Of a stretch of DNA of 64,000 bases, positions 24,239 through 35,121 are shown in pieces. The stretch is taken from positions 1-64,000 of the forward strand of contig NZ_FODT01000004.1 of the NCBI RefSeq assembly GCF_900110435.1. The letters run 5' to 3'. This DNA comes from Rhodopseudomonas pseudopalustris (GTDB taxonomy: Bacteria > Pseudomonadota > Alphaproteobacteria > Rhizobiales > Xanthobacteraceae). Each line of letters starts with the position of its first letter. Positions within the stretch are counted from its first letter, which is position 1. The notes under the pieces are model-generated. The model had not been told where the DNA came from. It searched no databases and was given only the letters and a program-made list of their open reading frames with translations. Position numbers and translations under genes: made by a program.

Positions 24239-25036
24239 ATGGATTTCAACAAAACACGGTACATCCCCATGAGCCGGCGACGTCGCATTTATGAAGGCAA
24301 GGCCAAGGTGCTGTATGAAGGCCCCGAGCCCGGAACGCTGATTCAGCACTTCAAGGATGACGCCACCGCGTTCAACGCCAAGAAGCATCAGGTGATCGAG
24401 GGCAAGGGCGTCCTCAACAACCGGATCTCGGAGTACCTGTTCCAGCACCTCAACGATATCGGGGTGCCGACCCACTTCATCCGCCGGCTCAACATGCGCG
24501 AGCAGTTGATTCGCGAGGTCGAGATCGTGCCGCTCGAGGTGGTGGTGCGGAACGTTGCGGCCGGTTCGCTGTCGCAGCGGCTGGGGATCGAGGAGGGCAC
24601 GCAGCTGCCGCGCTCGATCATCGAGTTCTATTACAAGAACGACCAGCTCAACGACCCGATGGTCTCGGAAGAGCACATCACCGCTTTCGGCTGGGCGACC
24701 CCGCAGGAGATCGACGACATCATGGCGCTGGCGATCCGCGTCAATGATTTCCTCACCGGACTGTTCCTCGGCATCGGCATCCGTCTGGTCGACTTCAAGA
24801 TGGAATGCGGCCGGCTGTTCGAAAACGAGATGATGCGGATCATCGTCGCCGACGAGATCTCGCCCGACTCGTGCCGGCTGTGGGACATCAAGTCGAACGA
24901 GAAGCTCGACAAGGACCGCTTCCGCCGCGACCTCGGCGGCCTCCTGGAGGCCTATACCGAAGTCGCCAAGCGGCTCGGCATCCTGATGGAAAACGAGCGC
25001 CCGGTCGGCTCCGGCCCGGTGTTGGTGAAGGGCTGA
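24239..25036 (+). CDS. purC: Phosphoribosylaminoimidazole-succinocarboxamide synthase (SAICAR synthetase)
   Basis: PurC joins aspartate to CAIR using ATP in de novo purine synthesis. The family core is plain: '[11 protein letters not shown]', '[14 protein letters not shown]', '[18 protein letters not shown]' and '[12 protein letters not shown]'. From 24239 the product is 265 residues and GGAG lies 11 bases upstream. The internal ATG at 24269 ([11 protein letters not shown]) gives 255 residues, closer to the usual length, but has no ribosome-binding site; either is possible. It is followed by a family B repeat, then purS and purQ. Confidence 0.95.
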   Translation: MDFNKTRYIPMSRRRRIYEGKAKVLYEGPEPGTLIQHFKDDATAFNAKKHQVIEGKGVLNNRISEYLFQHLNDIGVPTHFIRRLNMREQLIREVEIVPLEVVVRNVAAGSLSQRLGIEEGTQLPRSIIEFYYKNDQLNDPMVSEEHITAFGWATPQEIDDIMALAIRVNDFLTGLFLGIGIRLVDFKMECGRLFENEMMRIIVADEISPDSCRLWDIKSNEKLDKDRFRRDLGGLLEAYTEVAKRLGILMENERPVGSGPVLVKG

Positions 25037-25054
25037 GGGCGCATCCACACGCAC

Positions 25055-25152
25055 CGTCATTCCGGGGCGCCGCGTAGCGGCGAACCCGGAATCCAGAAGT
25101 TGTTATGACGATCGAGATTCCGGGTTCGCGCTCAGCGCGCCCCGGAATGACT
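25055..25152. repeat. Dispersed inverted repeat, family B, copy 2
   Basis: CGTCATTCCGGGGCGCCGCG and the complementary GCGCCCCGGAATGAC flank an inner inverted pair GAACCCGGAATC/GATTCCGGGTTC. It fills the gap between purC and purS. Confidence 0.8.
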
Positions 25153-25200
25153 GCCTGGGGCGAGGCCCCCCGGCATGACGAGGGGACAATCGAGGCGATC

Positions 25201-25443
25201 ATGAAGGCACGAGTCACTGTTACCTTGAAGAACGGGATCCTCGATCCCCAGGGCAAGGCGATCGAGGGCGCGCTGAAGTCGCTCGGCGTCGACGGCATCG
25301 CCAGCGTGCGGCAGGGCAAGGTGTTCGACATCGAACTCGCCGGCGCCGATGCGGCCAAGGCCGAAGCCGCCCTGAAGGACGCCGCCGACAAGCTGCTCGC
25401 CAACACCGTGATCGAGAATTATCGCGTCGAGGTGTTGGGCTGA
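25201..25443 (+). CDS. purS: Phosphoribosylformylglycinamidine synthase subunit PurS
   Basis: PurS is the small linker subunit that joins PurQ and PurL in the three-part FGAM synthetase. The 80-residue protein starts [20 protein letters not shown] and has '[10 protein letters not shown]', as in the family. It lies 2 bases upstream of purQ, so the two are translated together. Frames that begin earlier, inside the repeat, are artefacts. Confidence 0.95.
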   Translation: MKARVTVTLKNGILDPQGKAIEGALKSLGVDGIASVRQGKVFDIELAGADAAKAEAALKDAADKLLANTVIENYRVEVLG

Positions 25444-25445
25444 TC

Positions 25446-26147
25446 ATGAAATCCGCCGTTCTCGTCTTTCCCGGTATCAATCGCGAGCGCGACATGGCGC
25501 GCGCGCTCAAGCTCGTCTCCGGCAATGACGCCGCGATGGTCTGGCACGCCGACACCGCGCTGCCGAAGGGCACCGACCTCGTCGTGGTGCCGGGCGGCTT
25601 CTCCTATGGCGATTATCTGCGCTGCGGCGCGATCGCGGCGCGCGCGCCGGTCATGGACGCGGTGCGCAAATTCGCAGCCGATGGCGGCCTGGTGCTCGGC
25701 GTCTGCAACGGTTTTCAGATCCTGTGCGAGTCCGGGCTGCTGCCCGGCGTGCTGATGCGCAACGCCAAGCTGAAGTTCATCTGCCGCGACGTGCATCTGC
25801 GGGTCGAGCGCGCCGACAGCCCGTTCACCCGCGGCTATCAGGCCGGGCAGGTGATCAAGGTGCCGGTCGCGCATGGCGAAGGCAATTACGAGGCCGACGA
25901 CGAGACGCTGAAGCGGCTCGAGGGCGACGGCCGCGTGCTGTACCGCTACTGCTCGGCGAACGGCGAGGTGAGTGAGGCGCACAACATCAACGGCGCTGCC
26001 GCCTCGATCGCCGGCATCGTCTCTGAGCGCGGCAACGTCCTCGGCATGATGCCGCATCCGGAAAACCACGTCGAAGAGATCATGGGCTCTGTGGACGGCC
26101 GCGGCCTGTTCGCCGGGCTGGCCGAGCATCTCGCGAAAGCGGCTTAG
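25446..26147 (+). CDS. purQ: Phosphoribosylformylglycinamidine synthase subunit PurQ (glutaminase)
   Basis: PurQ is the class I glutamine amidotransferase that supplies ammonia to PurL. The 233-residue protein begins [20 protein letters not shown] and has the nucleophile motif [10 protein letters not shown] (catalytic Cys) and a C-terminal '[11 protein letters not shown]' bearing the His-x-Glu pair. It starts two bases after purS. A family B repeat follows. Confidence 0.96.
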   Translation: MKSAVLVFPGINRERDMARALKLVSGNDAAMVWHADTALPKGTDLVVVPGGFSYGDYLRCGAIAARAPVMDAVRKFAADGGLVLGVCNGFQILCESGLLPGVLMRNAKLKFICRDVHLRVERADSPFTRGYQAGQVIKVPVAHGEGNYEADDETLKRLEGDGRVLYRYCSANGEVSEAHNINGAAASIAGIVSERGNVLGMMPHPENHVEEIMGSVDGRGLFAGLAEHLAKAA

Positions 26148-26151
26148 TCGC

Positions 26152-26260
26152 CGTCATTCCGGGGCGCGCGGTGCGCGAACCCGGAATCTGATCCACGCAG
26201 GGCGTAAGCAATTTCTGGATTCCGGGTTCGCTCGCTGACGCGAGCGCCCCCGGAATGACT
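26152..26260. repeat. Dispersed inverted repeat, family B, copy 3
   Basis: CGTCATTCCGGGGCGCGCGG opens the element and GCGCCCCCGGAATGAC closes it, with an inner GAACCCGGAATC/GATTCCGGGTTC pair. It sits between the converging purQ and thioesterase genes. Confidence 0.8.
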
Positions 26261-26262
26261 CG

Positions 26263-26784
26263 CTAATGGCTGTCCGCGATCTCCGTCGGCGCCACCTTCC
26301 GCTTCACGCGCTTGATCGTCCCTGAAAACGTGAACAGCGGCCGCGCGGCGCATTTCAGGATGCCGCGGACGAAGATCAGCGAGCCGCCGGCGCGAGTCAC
26401 TTCGCCGGTGGATTCGATCAGTTCGCCCTCATAGGCCGCGTCGAGGAATTCGGCGCCGAACGCCACCGTCACGCCCGGCCCCTGCAATTCGCGCGAGGCG
26501 ATGGCGAACAGGCAGTAATCGGCGAACGTCATGAAGCAGCCGCCGTGCACGGCGTTCATGCCGTTGAGGTGCTTCTTCTCGACCCGGAAGGCGCAGCGCA
26601 CCTGGCCGTCGTCCTCGATGCGGTGCCAGAACGGGCCCGAATTGGACTCGAAAGTGTCGCGAGTCCAGGTGCGCCAGCCGGCGAATTCGCCTTCGGTTGC
26701 AATCTGAAGGTCGGGACGATGGGGGCGTGCCGTGTCGGCGGTCTGCTGCAAGGGCCTCATCCTTTGGTCTATTCTTTTCTCCAT
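26263..26784 (-). CDS. Hotdog-fold thioesterase, PaaI-like
   Basis: The product is about 173 residues from the ATG at 26784 (MEKRIDQRM); an ATG at 26760 is equally possible and neither has a strong ribosome-binding site. The family core 'LNGMNAVHGGCFMTFADYCL' carries the N/HGG segment of the hotdog active site, followed by 'TVAFGAEFLDAAYEGELI'. Such enzymes hydrolyse acyl-CoA thioesters in the cytoplasm; the substrate is unknown. It diverges from the TrpB2-like gene and interrupts the purine cluster. Confidence 0.85.
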   Translation of the reverse strand: MEKRIDQRMRPLQQTADTARPHRPDLQIATEGEFAGWRTWTRDTFESNSGPFWHRIEDDGQVRCAFRVEKKHLNGMNAVHGGCFMTFADYCLFAIASRELQGPGVTVAFGAEFLDAAYEGELIESTGEVTRAGGSLIFVRGILKCAARPLFTFSGTIKRVKRKVAPTEIADSH

Positions 26785-26921
26785 AAAACCGATGCCGCGT
26801 CGCAATGCAAATGCCGCGATTGCGGTGGGCGGCTGCGCTGAATTGACCCGGCGCAATTTTCAGGCTTCTTGCCCCGGTATAGCTTGGCCGGCCGCAACGG
26901 GGCCGCGTGAGGGAGATGCAG

Positions 26922-28286
26922 ATGAGCGACCAGATCAAATACGTCCTGGACGAGGAGAACATTCCGAAGTCCTGGTACAATTTGAACGCCGATTTTCCGA
27001 AGCCGATGCCCCCCGTGCTGCATCCGGGCACGCACCAGCCGGTCGGCCCGAGCGATCTGGAGCCGCTGTTTCCGATGGAGCTGATCCTCCAGGAGGTCGC
27101 GACCGATCGCTACATTGATATTCCGGCGCCGGTCCGCGACGTGTTCCGGATGTGGCGGCCGTCGCCGCTGGTGCGCGCGCGCAGGCTGGAGCAGGCGCTC
27201 GGCACACCGGCCAAGATCTACTACAAATATGAAGGCGTCTCGCCGGCGGGCTCGCACAAGCCGAACACCGCGGTGCCGCAGGCCTGGTACAACAAACAGG
27301 CCGGCATCAAGAAGCTGTCGACCGAAACCGGCGCCGGGCAGTGGGGCTCGTCGCTGGCCTTCGCCGGCTCGCTGTTCGGGCTCGACGTGCTGGTGTTCCA
27401 GGTCCGCATTTCCTACGACCAGAAGCCGTATCGCCGCGCGCTGATGGAAACCTATGGCGCGCGCTGCATCGCCTCGCCGTCGAACGAGACCGAGTCCGGC
27501 CGCTCGATCCTCGCCCAGACCCCCGACAGCCCCGGTTCGCTCGGCATCGCGATCTCCGAAGCGGTCGAAGTCGCGGCGAAGAATCCGGACATTAAATACG
27601 CGCTCGGTTCGGTGCTCAATCACGTCATGCTGCACCAGACCATCATCGGCGAAGAAGCGATCAAGCAGTGCGAGATGGCGGGCGACGATCCCGACGTCAT
27701 CATCGGCTGCGCCGGCGGCGGCTCAAATTTCGCTGGCCTCGCGTTCCCGTTCATCGGCCTGCAACTGCGCGGCGGACGCAGGCGGCGCATCATCGCGGTG
27801 GAGCCGGCGGCCTGCCCGTCGCTGACCCGTGGCAAATACGCCTACGACTTCGGCGACACCTCGCATCTCACGCCGCTGATGAAGATGCACACGCTCGGCT
27901 CGACCTTCATGCCGCCGGGCTTCCATGCAGGCGGCCTGCGCTATCACGGCATGGGCGCGATGGTGTCGCACGCCTACGAGCTCGGCCTGATCGAGGCGCG
28001 CGCATATCATCAGGTGAAGTGCTTCGAGGCCGGCGTGCAGTTCGCGCGCAATGAAGGCATCGTGCCCGCGCCCGAATCCACCCACGCGGTGCGCTGCGCG
28101 ATCGACGAAGCGCTGCGCTGCAAGGAAGAGGGCAAGTCGGAGACGATCCTGTTCAATCTCTCCGGCCACGGCCATTTCGACATGCAGTCCTACATCAACT
28201 ACTTCGAGGGCAAGCTGGTCGACATCGACTACGACGAAGCCGCTCTGGCAACCGCGCTGGCCGGGCTTCCGGCCGTCGCGGCCTGA
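26922..28286 (+). CDS. TrpB2-type tryptophan synthase beta-like PLP enzyme
   Basis: The 454-residue protein belongs to the long TrpB2 branch of tryptophan synthase beta chains, not the TrpA-partnered TrpB1. PLP binds at the lysine of PAGSHKPNTA (K113), and the phosphate at 'GCAGGGSNFAGLA'. Family blocks 'STETGAGQWGSSLAFAG' and 'LHAGGLRYHG'-like segments (here 'FHAGGLRYHGMG') are present. The start at 26922 (MSDQIKYVLDEEN) has AGGGAG 6 bases upstream. TrpB2 can condense indole or related nucleophiles with serine; the physiological role is debated. No trpA is nearby, and the gene lies between purQ and purL. Confidence 0.92.
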   Translation: MSDQIKYVLDEENIPKSWYNLNADFPKPMPPVLHPGTHQPVGPSDLEPLFPMELILQEVATDRYIDIPAPVRDVFRMWRPSPLVRARRLEQALGTPAKIYYKYEGVSPAGSHKPNTAVPQAWYNKQAGIKKLSTETGAGQWGSSLAFAGSLFGLDVLVFQVRISYDQKPYRRALMETYGARCIASPSNETESGRSILAQTPDSPGSLGIAISEAVEVAAKNPDIKYALGSVLNHVMLHQTIIGEEAIKQCEMAGDDPDVIIGCAGGGSNFAGLAFPFIGLQLRGGRRRRIIAVEPAACPSLTRGKYAYDFGDTSHLTPLMKMHTLGSTFMPPGFHAGGLRYHGMGAMVSHAYELGLIEARAYHQVKCFEAGVQFARNEGIVPAPESTHAVRCAIDEALRCKEEGKSETILFNLSGHGHFDMQSYINYFEGKLVDIDYDEAALATALAGLPAVAA

Positions 28287-28523
28287 GGGCGTCAGGTCGA
28301 CCGTCGTTCAGAGGCGCCGCAATTCCGGCTTCATTCAGGGCGCGTCCGGCAACGCCGGGCGCGCATCTCAGGACGACGGCAGCGCATGAGCTGGTCTGCT
28401 GCCCGCCGGGACGGGGCGAAGGCCCTCTGAATCCCGCAAAAAGGGCTTTCCCCCTCCACCCGATCTTTCTAAACAACAGCCACCGCGCCGGCCCCTCCGG
28501 CGCGCCTGCAGGATTGCGCCGAA

Positions 28524-30732
<2,209 letters not shown>

Positions 30733-30734
<2 letters not shown>

Positions 30735-30835
30735 AGCTTTTCCGGTTCTGATAGAATCAGAACCGGAGCTCTAGCTTTTTGTTCTGACGCGTTTTCTTCA
30801 CGCGAACCGGTTTCCACTTCGCTCGAAAACGCTCT
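30733..30835 (-). repeat. Dispersed palindromic repeat, family A, copy 4
   Basis: A full-length inverted copy: AGAGCTTTTCCGGTTCTGAT, the hairpin partner ATCAGAACCGGAGCTC, then GCGTTTTCTTCACGCGAACC and CGCTCGAAAACGCTCT. It begins within the purL stop codon and could end the purL transcript. Confidence 0.88.
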
Positions 30836-30864
30836 AAGCGCCGTCGAAAGCGCCACGCACAGCG

Positions 30865-30983
30865 CCGTCATCCTGAGGTGCGCGCTCTTGCGCGCCTCGA
30901 AGGATGCGGAGACTCGTCGTAGCGGCCGGCAATCGCGGCCCATCCTTCGAGGCGCGCGCAACAGGCGCGCGCATCAGGATGAC
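30865..30983. repeat. Dispersed inverted repeat, family C, copy 1
   Basis: CGTCATCCTGAGGTGCGCGC pairs with GCGCGCATCAGGATGACG across the element, with an inner GCCTCGAAGGATG/CATCCTTCGAGGC pair. A short version is at 41764-41801. Confidence 0.8.
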
Positions 30984-31013
30984 GCGGTGTGTGTTGTGGG
31001 CGTGATCTTCGCC

Positions 31014-32198
31014 TCACAACACCCGATGCGAGCCCGGAATCTTTCGTAACACCGCCGTCGTCGCCCAGCTCAGCAGCAGGCCGAGCGTGAACACGATCAC
31101 GGCCTTGGCAATCGCCGGGATGTCGACGTTGAACAATGCGTATTGCAGCCACAGCATATACGCGTAGTGCACCAGGAAGATGCCGTAGGCGTCGTTCTGC
31201 AGCGGGTCGAGAATGCTCCAGCCGGCGCGCTTGAAGCGCAGGAAGAACGCGAGAATCGCGAAGATCACGGTAATGCTGAAGGCGGCGAAGGCGAGTCCGT
31301 AGCCGGCCTCGTACCACGCCGGCAGTTGATCCGGATTATCGAGGATGCCGCGCTTGATGCCGATGAAGCCCCACATCGCCGCATAGGGCAGCACCGCCAG
31401 CATCGCCCAGATGTGCCATTGACTTGCCAGCCGCCCGCTGGCGCCGAGAATGCCGCGCTTGGGATCGTTGGCGCCGATTCCGGCACCGATGAAGAAATAC
31501 GCCGCATACAGCAGAATGCGGCTCTCCTGCACCGAAAACGGCCCCTTCTCGAACCATGTATTCGGCCCGAGCGTGACGCGCAGCGGCACGTACAGCACCG
31601 CAGTGATCAGGAACATCGCGATGATGAACACGGCCGGCCGGTCGAAGCCGAGCGTCGCGAGCTGATTGAGCGGGTCGAGCGTCTTGCGCGAGATCCGGTA
31701 GGTGAGGCCGCCGATCAGGGTGAAGATCAGCAGCACCCAGAGAAACCACAGCGGCCCGCTCGGCCATGGCCCGACCGTCACCATGTTCCACCAGAATTCG
31801 GTGAAGCGCAGATCCGGCGTCTGCTGCAGCGCCAGCGCGTAGTAGGCGATCGGGATCACGGTGACCGCGGCGATGATGAACGGCACGCCGAGCCGCAGCA
31901 CCCGGTCGCGCGCCAGCGTGCCGAACTTCGGTCGGTGGTCGAGGCTCGGCCACAGGAACAGTCCCGACAGCATGAAGAACATCGCCATGAAGAAGCTGTC
32001 GGTGGCGAGCACCACGCAGTCGAATCCGATCCACGACTTTTCGTCGGTGTGACCGAAATGGGTATACGGAATCACCGAATGGTGAATCAGCACCAGGATG
32101 GTTAGGAAGGTTCTGGTGCGATCGAGCGACAGGTCGCGCGCATGGACCGTGGTTGCCGTCGCAGCAAGGCCGCCGGGCGTCGGATAGGTTGTCGTCAC
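31014..32198 (-). CDS. Acyltransferase 3 family membrane protein
   Basis: The 394-residue protein has about ten membrane helices and the acyltransferase 3 signature: 'LSLDRTRTFLTILVLIHHSV' with the catalytic histidine pair near the N-terminus, and the core 'SGLFLWPSL...RDRVLRLGVPF' segment. Such enzymes transfer acyl groups to sugars or glycans at the inner membrane (for example OpgC-type glucan succinylation). The substrate here is unknown. No glycan genes are adjacent. Confidence 0.88.
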   Translation of the reverse strand: MTTTYPTPGGLAATATTVHARDLSLDRTRTFLTILVLIHHSVIPYTHFGHTDEKSWIGFDCVVLATDSFFMAMFFMLSGLFLWPSLDHRPKFGTLARDRVLRLGVPFIIAAVTVIPIAYYALALQQTPDLRFTEFWWNMVTVGPWPSGPLWFLWVLLIFTLIGGLTYRISRKTLDPLNQLATLGFDRPAVFIIAMFLITAVLYVPLRVTLGPNTWFEKGPFSVQESRILLYAAYFFIGAGIGANDPKRGILGASGRLASQWHIWAMLAVLPYAAMWGFIGIKRGILDNPDQLPAWYEAGYGLAFAAFSITVIFAILAFFLRFKRAGWSILDPLQNDAYGIFLVHYAYMLWLQYALFNVDIPAIAKAVIVFTLGLLLSWATTAVLRKIPGSHRVL

Positions 32199-32286
32199 GC
32201 TCTGTCTCCGTCCATCCGCGGCGCGACAATGTCCGCGAAATCCCGGTCCGGCAAGATCGAAAATGCGGGGCGAGGCGCGCCGCCTG

Positions 32287-32649
32287 CTACGCCGGTAATT
32301 CCTCGATCTTCACTTTGTCGGGATAGAACGCGAGAAAGCCGGCGATCTCGGCCATCGCCGGAAACGGCGCCTCGTAGCTCCAGATTGCATTGACCAGCGT
32401 CCGGCCGTTCGCATCGATGCTGAAATAGCTGGCGTCGCCCTTGTACGGGCAGTGGGTGCTGCGATCGGTTGCGGCAAACAGCGCCATGTTGGCGTCGGCG
32501 CGGGGGATGTAATGAACCGGCGGGTAGCTCGCTTCTTTCAGGGTCATCGCATGGGTGGTGTCGGCGATCACCAATTCGCCCAAGGTGACGCGCACCCGCT
32601 TCGGATTCCGTGTGATCGTGATCGGATGGTCGGGGCCGGGGATCTTCAT
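32287..32649 (-). CDS. DUF427 family protein
   Basis: The 120-residue protein matches DUF427 along its length: 'VRVTLGELVIADTTHAM', 'YPPVHYIPRADANM', 'THCPYKGDASYFSI' and 'IWSYEAPFPAMAEI'. The family is a small beta fold of unknown biochemical function. The gene is single, between the acyltransferase and bolA, and has no clear partners. Confidence 0.9.
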   Translation of the reverse strand: MKIPGPDHPITITRNPKRVRVTLGELVIADTTHAMTLKEASYPPVHYIPRADANMALFAATDRSTHCPYKGDASYFSIDANGRTLVNAIWSYEAPFPAMAEIAGFLAFYPDKVKIEELPA

Positions 32650-32840
32650 GGGGCGTTCCTCACGATGGGCCAGGCCGCAATCCGGCGGCTTCGAGCACTA
32701 AGCTCAAGGCATTCAGGTTTGAGCAACATGTGCGCCCTCTGCGGGCTTTGAAAGGGGCGCGCTACACTATAGTATTGCACAGGTCGGGTGCGGCGATCGG
32801 CCGGAACAGCCCTGACCGTTCAATTTTTGGAGGACTCGGA

Positions 32841-33077
32841 ATGCCGATGGATGCCCGCGACATCGAGGCCATGATCAAGGCCGCGATTCCCGACGCGGAA
32901 GTGACGATTCGCGATCTCGCCGGCGACGGCGACCATTATGCGGCGACGGTGATCTCCGAATCGTTCCGGGGCAAGTCGCGGGTGCAGCAGCATCAGATCG
33001 TCTACCAGTCGTTGCGCGGGCAGATGGGCGGCGTCTTGCACGCGCTCGCATTGCAGACCGGGGTGCCCGAGGGCTGA
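32841..33077 (+). CDS. bolA: BolA/IbaG-family protein
   Basis: BolA-like proteins pair with CGFS monothiol glutaredoxins to handle [2Fe-2S] clusters. The 78-residue product starts MPMDARDIEAMIKAAIPDAE behind TTGGAGGA and has the class II KH-like core with 'GDGDHYAATVISESFRG' and the conserved histidine of 'RVQQHQIVY'. The expected partner grxD is on the same strand but about 4.6 kb downstream (37676), with accessory genes between. The assignment to the IbaG/BolA branch is by sequence alone. Confidence 0.93.
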   Translation: MPMDARDIEAMIKAAIPDAEVTIRDLAGDGDHYAATVISESFRGKSRVQQHQIVYQSLRGQMGGVLHALALQTGVPEG

Positions 33078-33097
33078 CGTCAACGCGGCGAGGCGCC

Positions 33098-34288
33098 GTG
33101 GCGAAGGATTCGACCAGCGCCGGAAACCTGCTTCGCGTGCGAAAGCCGCACGAGCACAGCCGCGTCACTTACGTCGAATTGTTCTTCGATCTGGTGTTCG
33201 TCTTCGCCGTTACCCAGGTCTCGCATTTCCTGCTGGCGCATTTCACGCCGATCGGCGCGCTGCAGACGCTGATCCTGATGCTCGCGATCTGGTGGGTGTG
33301 GGTCTACACCTCCTGGATCACCAACTGGCTCGACCCCGAACGCACCAGCGTTCGGGTGATGCTGTTCACGCTGATGAGCGCGGGCCTGTTGCTGTCGACC
33401 TCGATCCCGCACGCGTTCGAGAGCCGCGGCCTTGCGTTCGCACTGGCCTTCGTGGCGATGCAGGTCGGCCGCAGCGCGTTCGCGACCTTCACCACGCCGA
33501 AATCGGACCCGCTGCGGCTCAATCTGGCCCGCATCCTGGCCTGGCTCAGCGTCAGCGCGGTGTTCTGGATCGCCGGCGGGCTGCTCGACGGAAACATCCG
33601 GATCGCGCTGTGGCTGATCGCGCTGGCAATCGAATATGCCGGACCGTTCGCCGGCTTCTACGTGCCGCGGATCGGCGCCTCCACGACGCAGGACTGGAGC
33701 GTCGAAGGCGGCCACATGGCGGAGCGCTGTGCGCTGTTCATCATCATCGCGCTCGGCGAATCGATCGTGGTGACGGGGACGACCTTTGCGGGCATCGAAT
33801 GGACGATCGTCGGCTTCGCCGCCGTCGCGTCGGCGTTGCTCGGCGCAATCGCGATGTGGTGGATCTACTTCCACATCGGCGTGCATCTCGGCTCGGAGCG
33901 TATCTCGCAGTCCAGCGACCCGGGGCGGTTGGCGCGGCTCGCTTACACCTATCTGCATTTGCCGATCGTTGCCGGCATCGTCGTCACTGCGGTCGGCGAC
34001 GAAATGCTGCTGGCGCACCCCTCCGGCCACGCCGACGCGAAAATGATCCTCGCCACGGTCGGCGGGCCGGTGCTGTTCCTGATCGGCGTGCTGCTGTTCA
34101 AGCGGGCGGTGCGCGGCCATTTGCAGCCGTCGCACATGGTCGGCATCGCGGCCTTGCTCGCGCTGGCGCCGCTGGGCCCGTTCGTCTCGCCGTTGGCGCT
34201 GTCCGCGGCCACGACCGCGACGCTGCTCGCGGTCGGCTACTGGGAAGCCGTCTCGCTCGGCGCCGCCAGCCGATCGCCGGTGGAGTAG
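33098..34288 (+). CDS. Low temperature requirement protein A (LtrA) family
   Basis: The 396-residue protein has about ten membrane helices and the LtrA N-terminal block 'VTYVELFFDLVFVFAVTQVS'. It also has 'WWVWVYTSWITNWLDPE'. LtrA-family proteins are inner-membrane proteins of unknown transport or sensing role, first linked to growth in the cold in Listeria. The start is a GTG at 33098, only 20 bases after bolA, so it is probably cotranscribed with it. Confidence 0.9.
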   Translation: MAKDSTSAGNLLRVRKPHEHSRVTYVELFFDLVFVFAVTQVSHFLLAHFTPIGALQTLILMLAIWWVWVYTSWITNWLDPERTSVRVMLFTLMSAGLLLSTSIPHAFESRGLAFALAFVAMQVGRSAFATFTTPKSDPLRLNLARILAWLSVSAVFWIAGGLLDGNIRIALWLIALAIEYAGPFAGFYVPRIGASTTQDWSVEGGHMAERCALFIIIALGESIVVTGTTFAGIEWTIVGFAAVASALLGAIAMWWIYFHIGVHLGSERISQSSDPGRLARLAYTYLHLPIVAGIVVTAVGDEMLLAHPSGHADAKMILATVGGPVLFLIGVLLFKRAVRGHLQPSHMVGIAALLALAPLGPFVSPLALSAATTATLLAVGYWEAVSLGAASRSPVE

Positions 34289-34324
34289 CTGGCTCGCAGC
34301 CTTAACGAAGGCTTTACGGCCGCG

Positions 34325-35083
34325 ATGCAGCTTGGCTCGGCTTCGGAGGGCGCCGGTTTGTCAAAATGGCAGGAAGACAAGGCCAAGGCCAATCGGCTGG
34401 CGATTGCGCGGCTGACGAAATCGCTGCCGCCGGTGTTTCCATCTGCGGTTCTGGCGCGGGCGCTGAACTGCCGGTTCGTGCCGCTGACACCGCGTCTGGC
34501 GATCGACGGATATTGGCGCGCGCATCCGCTTCGGGCCGATCGGCTGGCCCGCGCGCTGGCCGCCCGCAGCGGGGCGCCGAGCGACTGGCGCTGGCAACTC
34601 ACTGACGATCGGTCAACCGGACTGCCGACCACCTATCGTAGTCCACCCGCGCCCTATCGCGAGCAGGCCCATGCGAAGGGAGCCGGCTTCTGCTGCGTCT
34701 GCGGCCAACCGGTGTATCGCTTCGGCTGGCATGTCGATCTGTGGAATGCGGGCGTCAACAAGAACGCCAGCTGGCACAGCGCCTGCGTGATCGCATGGCA
34801 ATTCTGGAACGCCCCAAGCGGGCAGACCCGACTGCTGCGGCGATTGCAGGGCCTGAGATGCCGCGATTCCAACAGGCGTCTGTTGCGGGCCGCCGAGGTG
34901 GATCATCGCGTCCCGCTGTTTCAGGTGTGGAGGCAGCACCGCGACCTGCCGTGGCCGGAGCTGCTCGGTTACTGGGGCCTGCCAAACCTCCAGGTCATCA
35001 ATCGCGAGATTCACGTCGCCAAATGTGCCACCGAGGCGCGCAACAGACGCGCGGCGCGTTCCGCCACTGTCGAACTTGCCTGA
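34325..35083 (+). CDS. HNH nuclease-like protein with zinc-binding cysteines
   Basis: The 252-residue protein has a cysteine cluster (GFCCVCGQP, C123-C126) and a WHSAC segment about 25 residues on. A C-terminal HNH-like region follows: 'EVDHRVPLF' (D193-H194), an asparagine in 'LPNLQVINREIH' and H230-x2-K233. This order fits an HNH/zinc-finger nuclease, and the N-terminal half has no recognised domain. The gene lies alone between ltrA and the convergent egtD. It could be a mobile or restriction-type nuclease, but no methylase partner is near. Confidence 0.65.
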   Translation: MQLGSASEGAGLSKWQEDKAKANRLAIARLTKSLPPVFPSAVLARALNCRFVPLTPRLAIDGYWRAHPLRADRLARALAARSGAPSDWRWQLTDDRSTGLPTTYRSPPAPYREQAHAKGAGFCCVCGQPVYRFGWHVDLWNAGVNKNASWHSACVIAWQFWNAPSGQTRLLRRLQGLRCRDSNRRLLRAAEVDHRVPLFQVWRQHRDLPWPELLGYWGLPNLQVINREIHVAKCATEARNRRAARSATVELA

Positions 35084-35121
35084 TCGTCGACGGCAAGGCG
35101 CGCGATTGCGGGCTCTGTCGG

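Noticed and set aside
25105-25200. An upstream in-frame start extending purS
   Set aside because: The extra 32 residues would be translated from a family B repeat, while the ATG at 25201 matches the family N-terminus.
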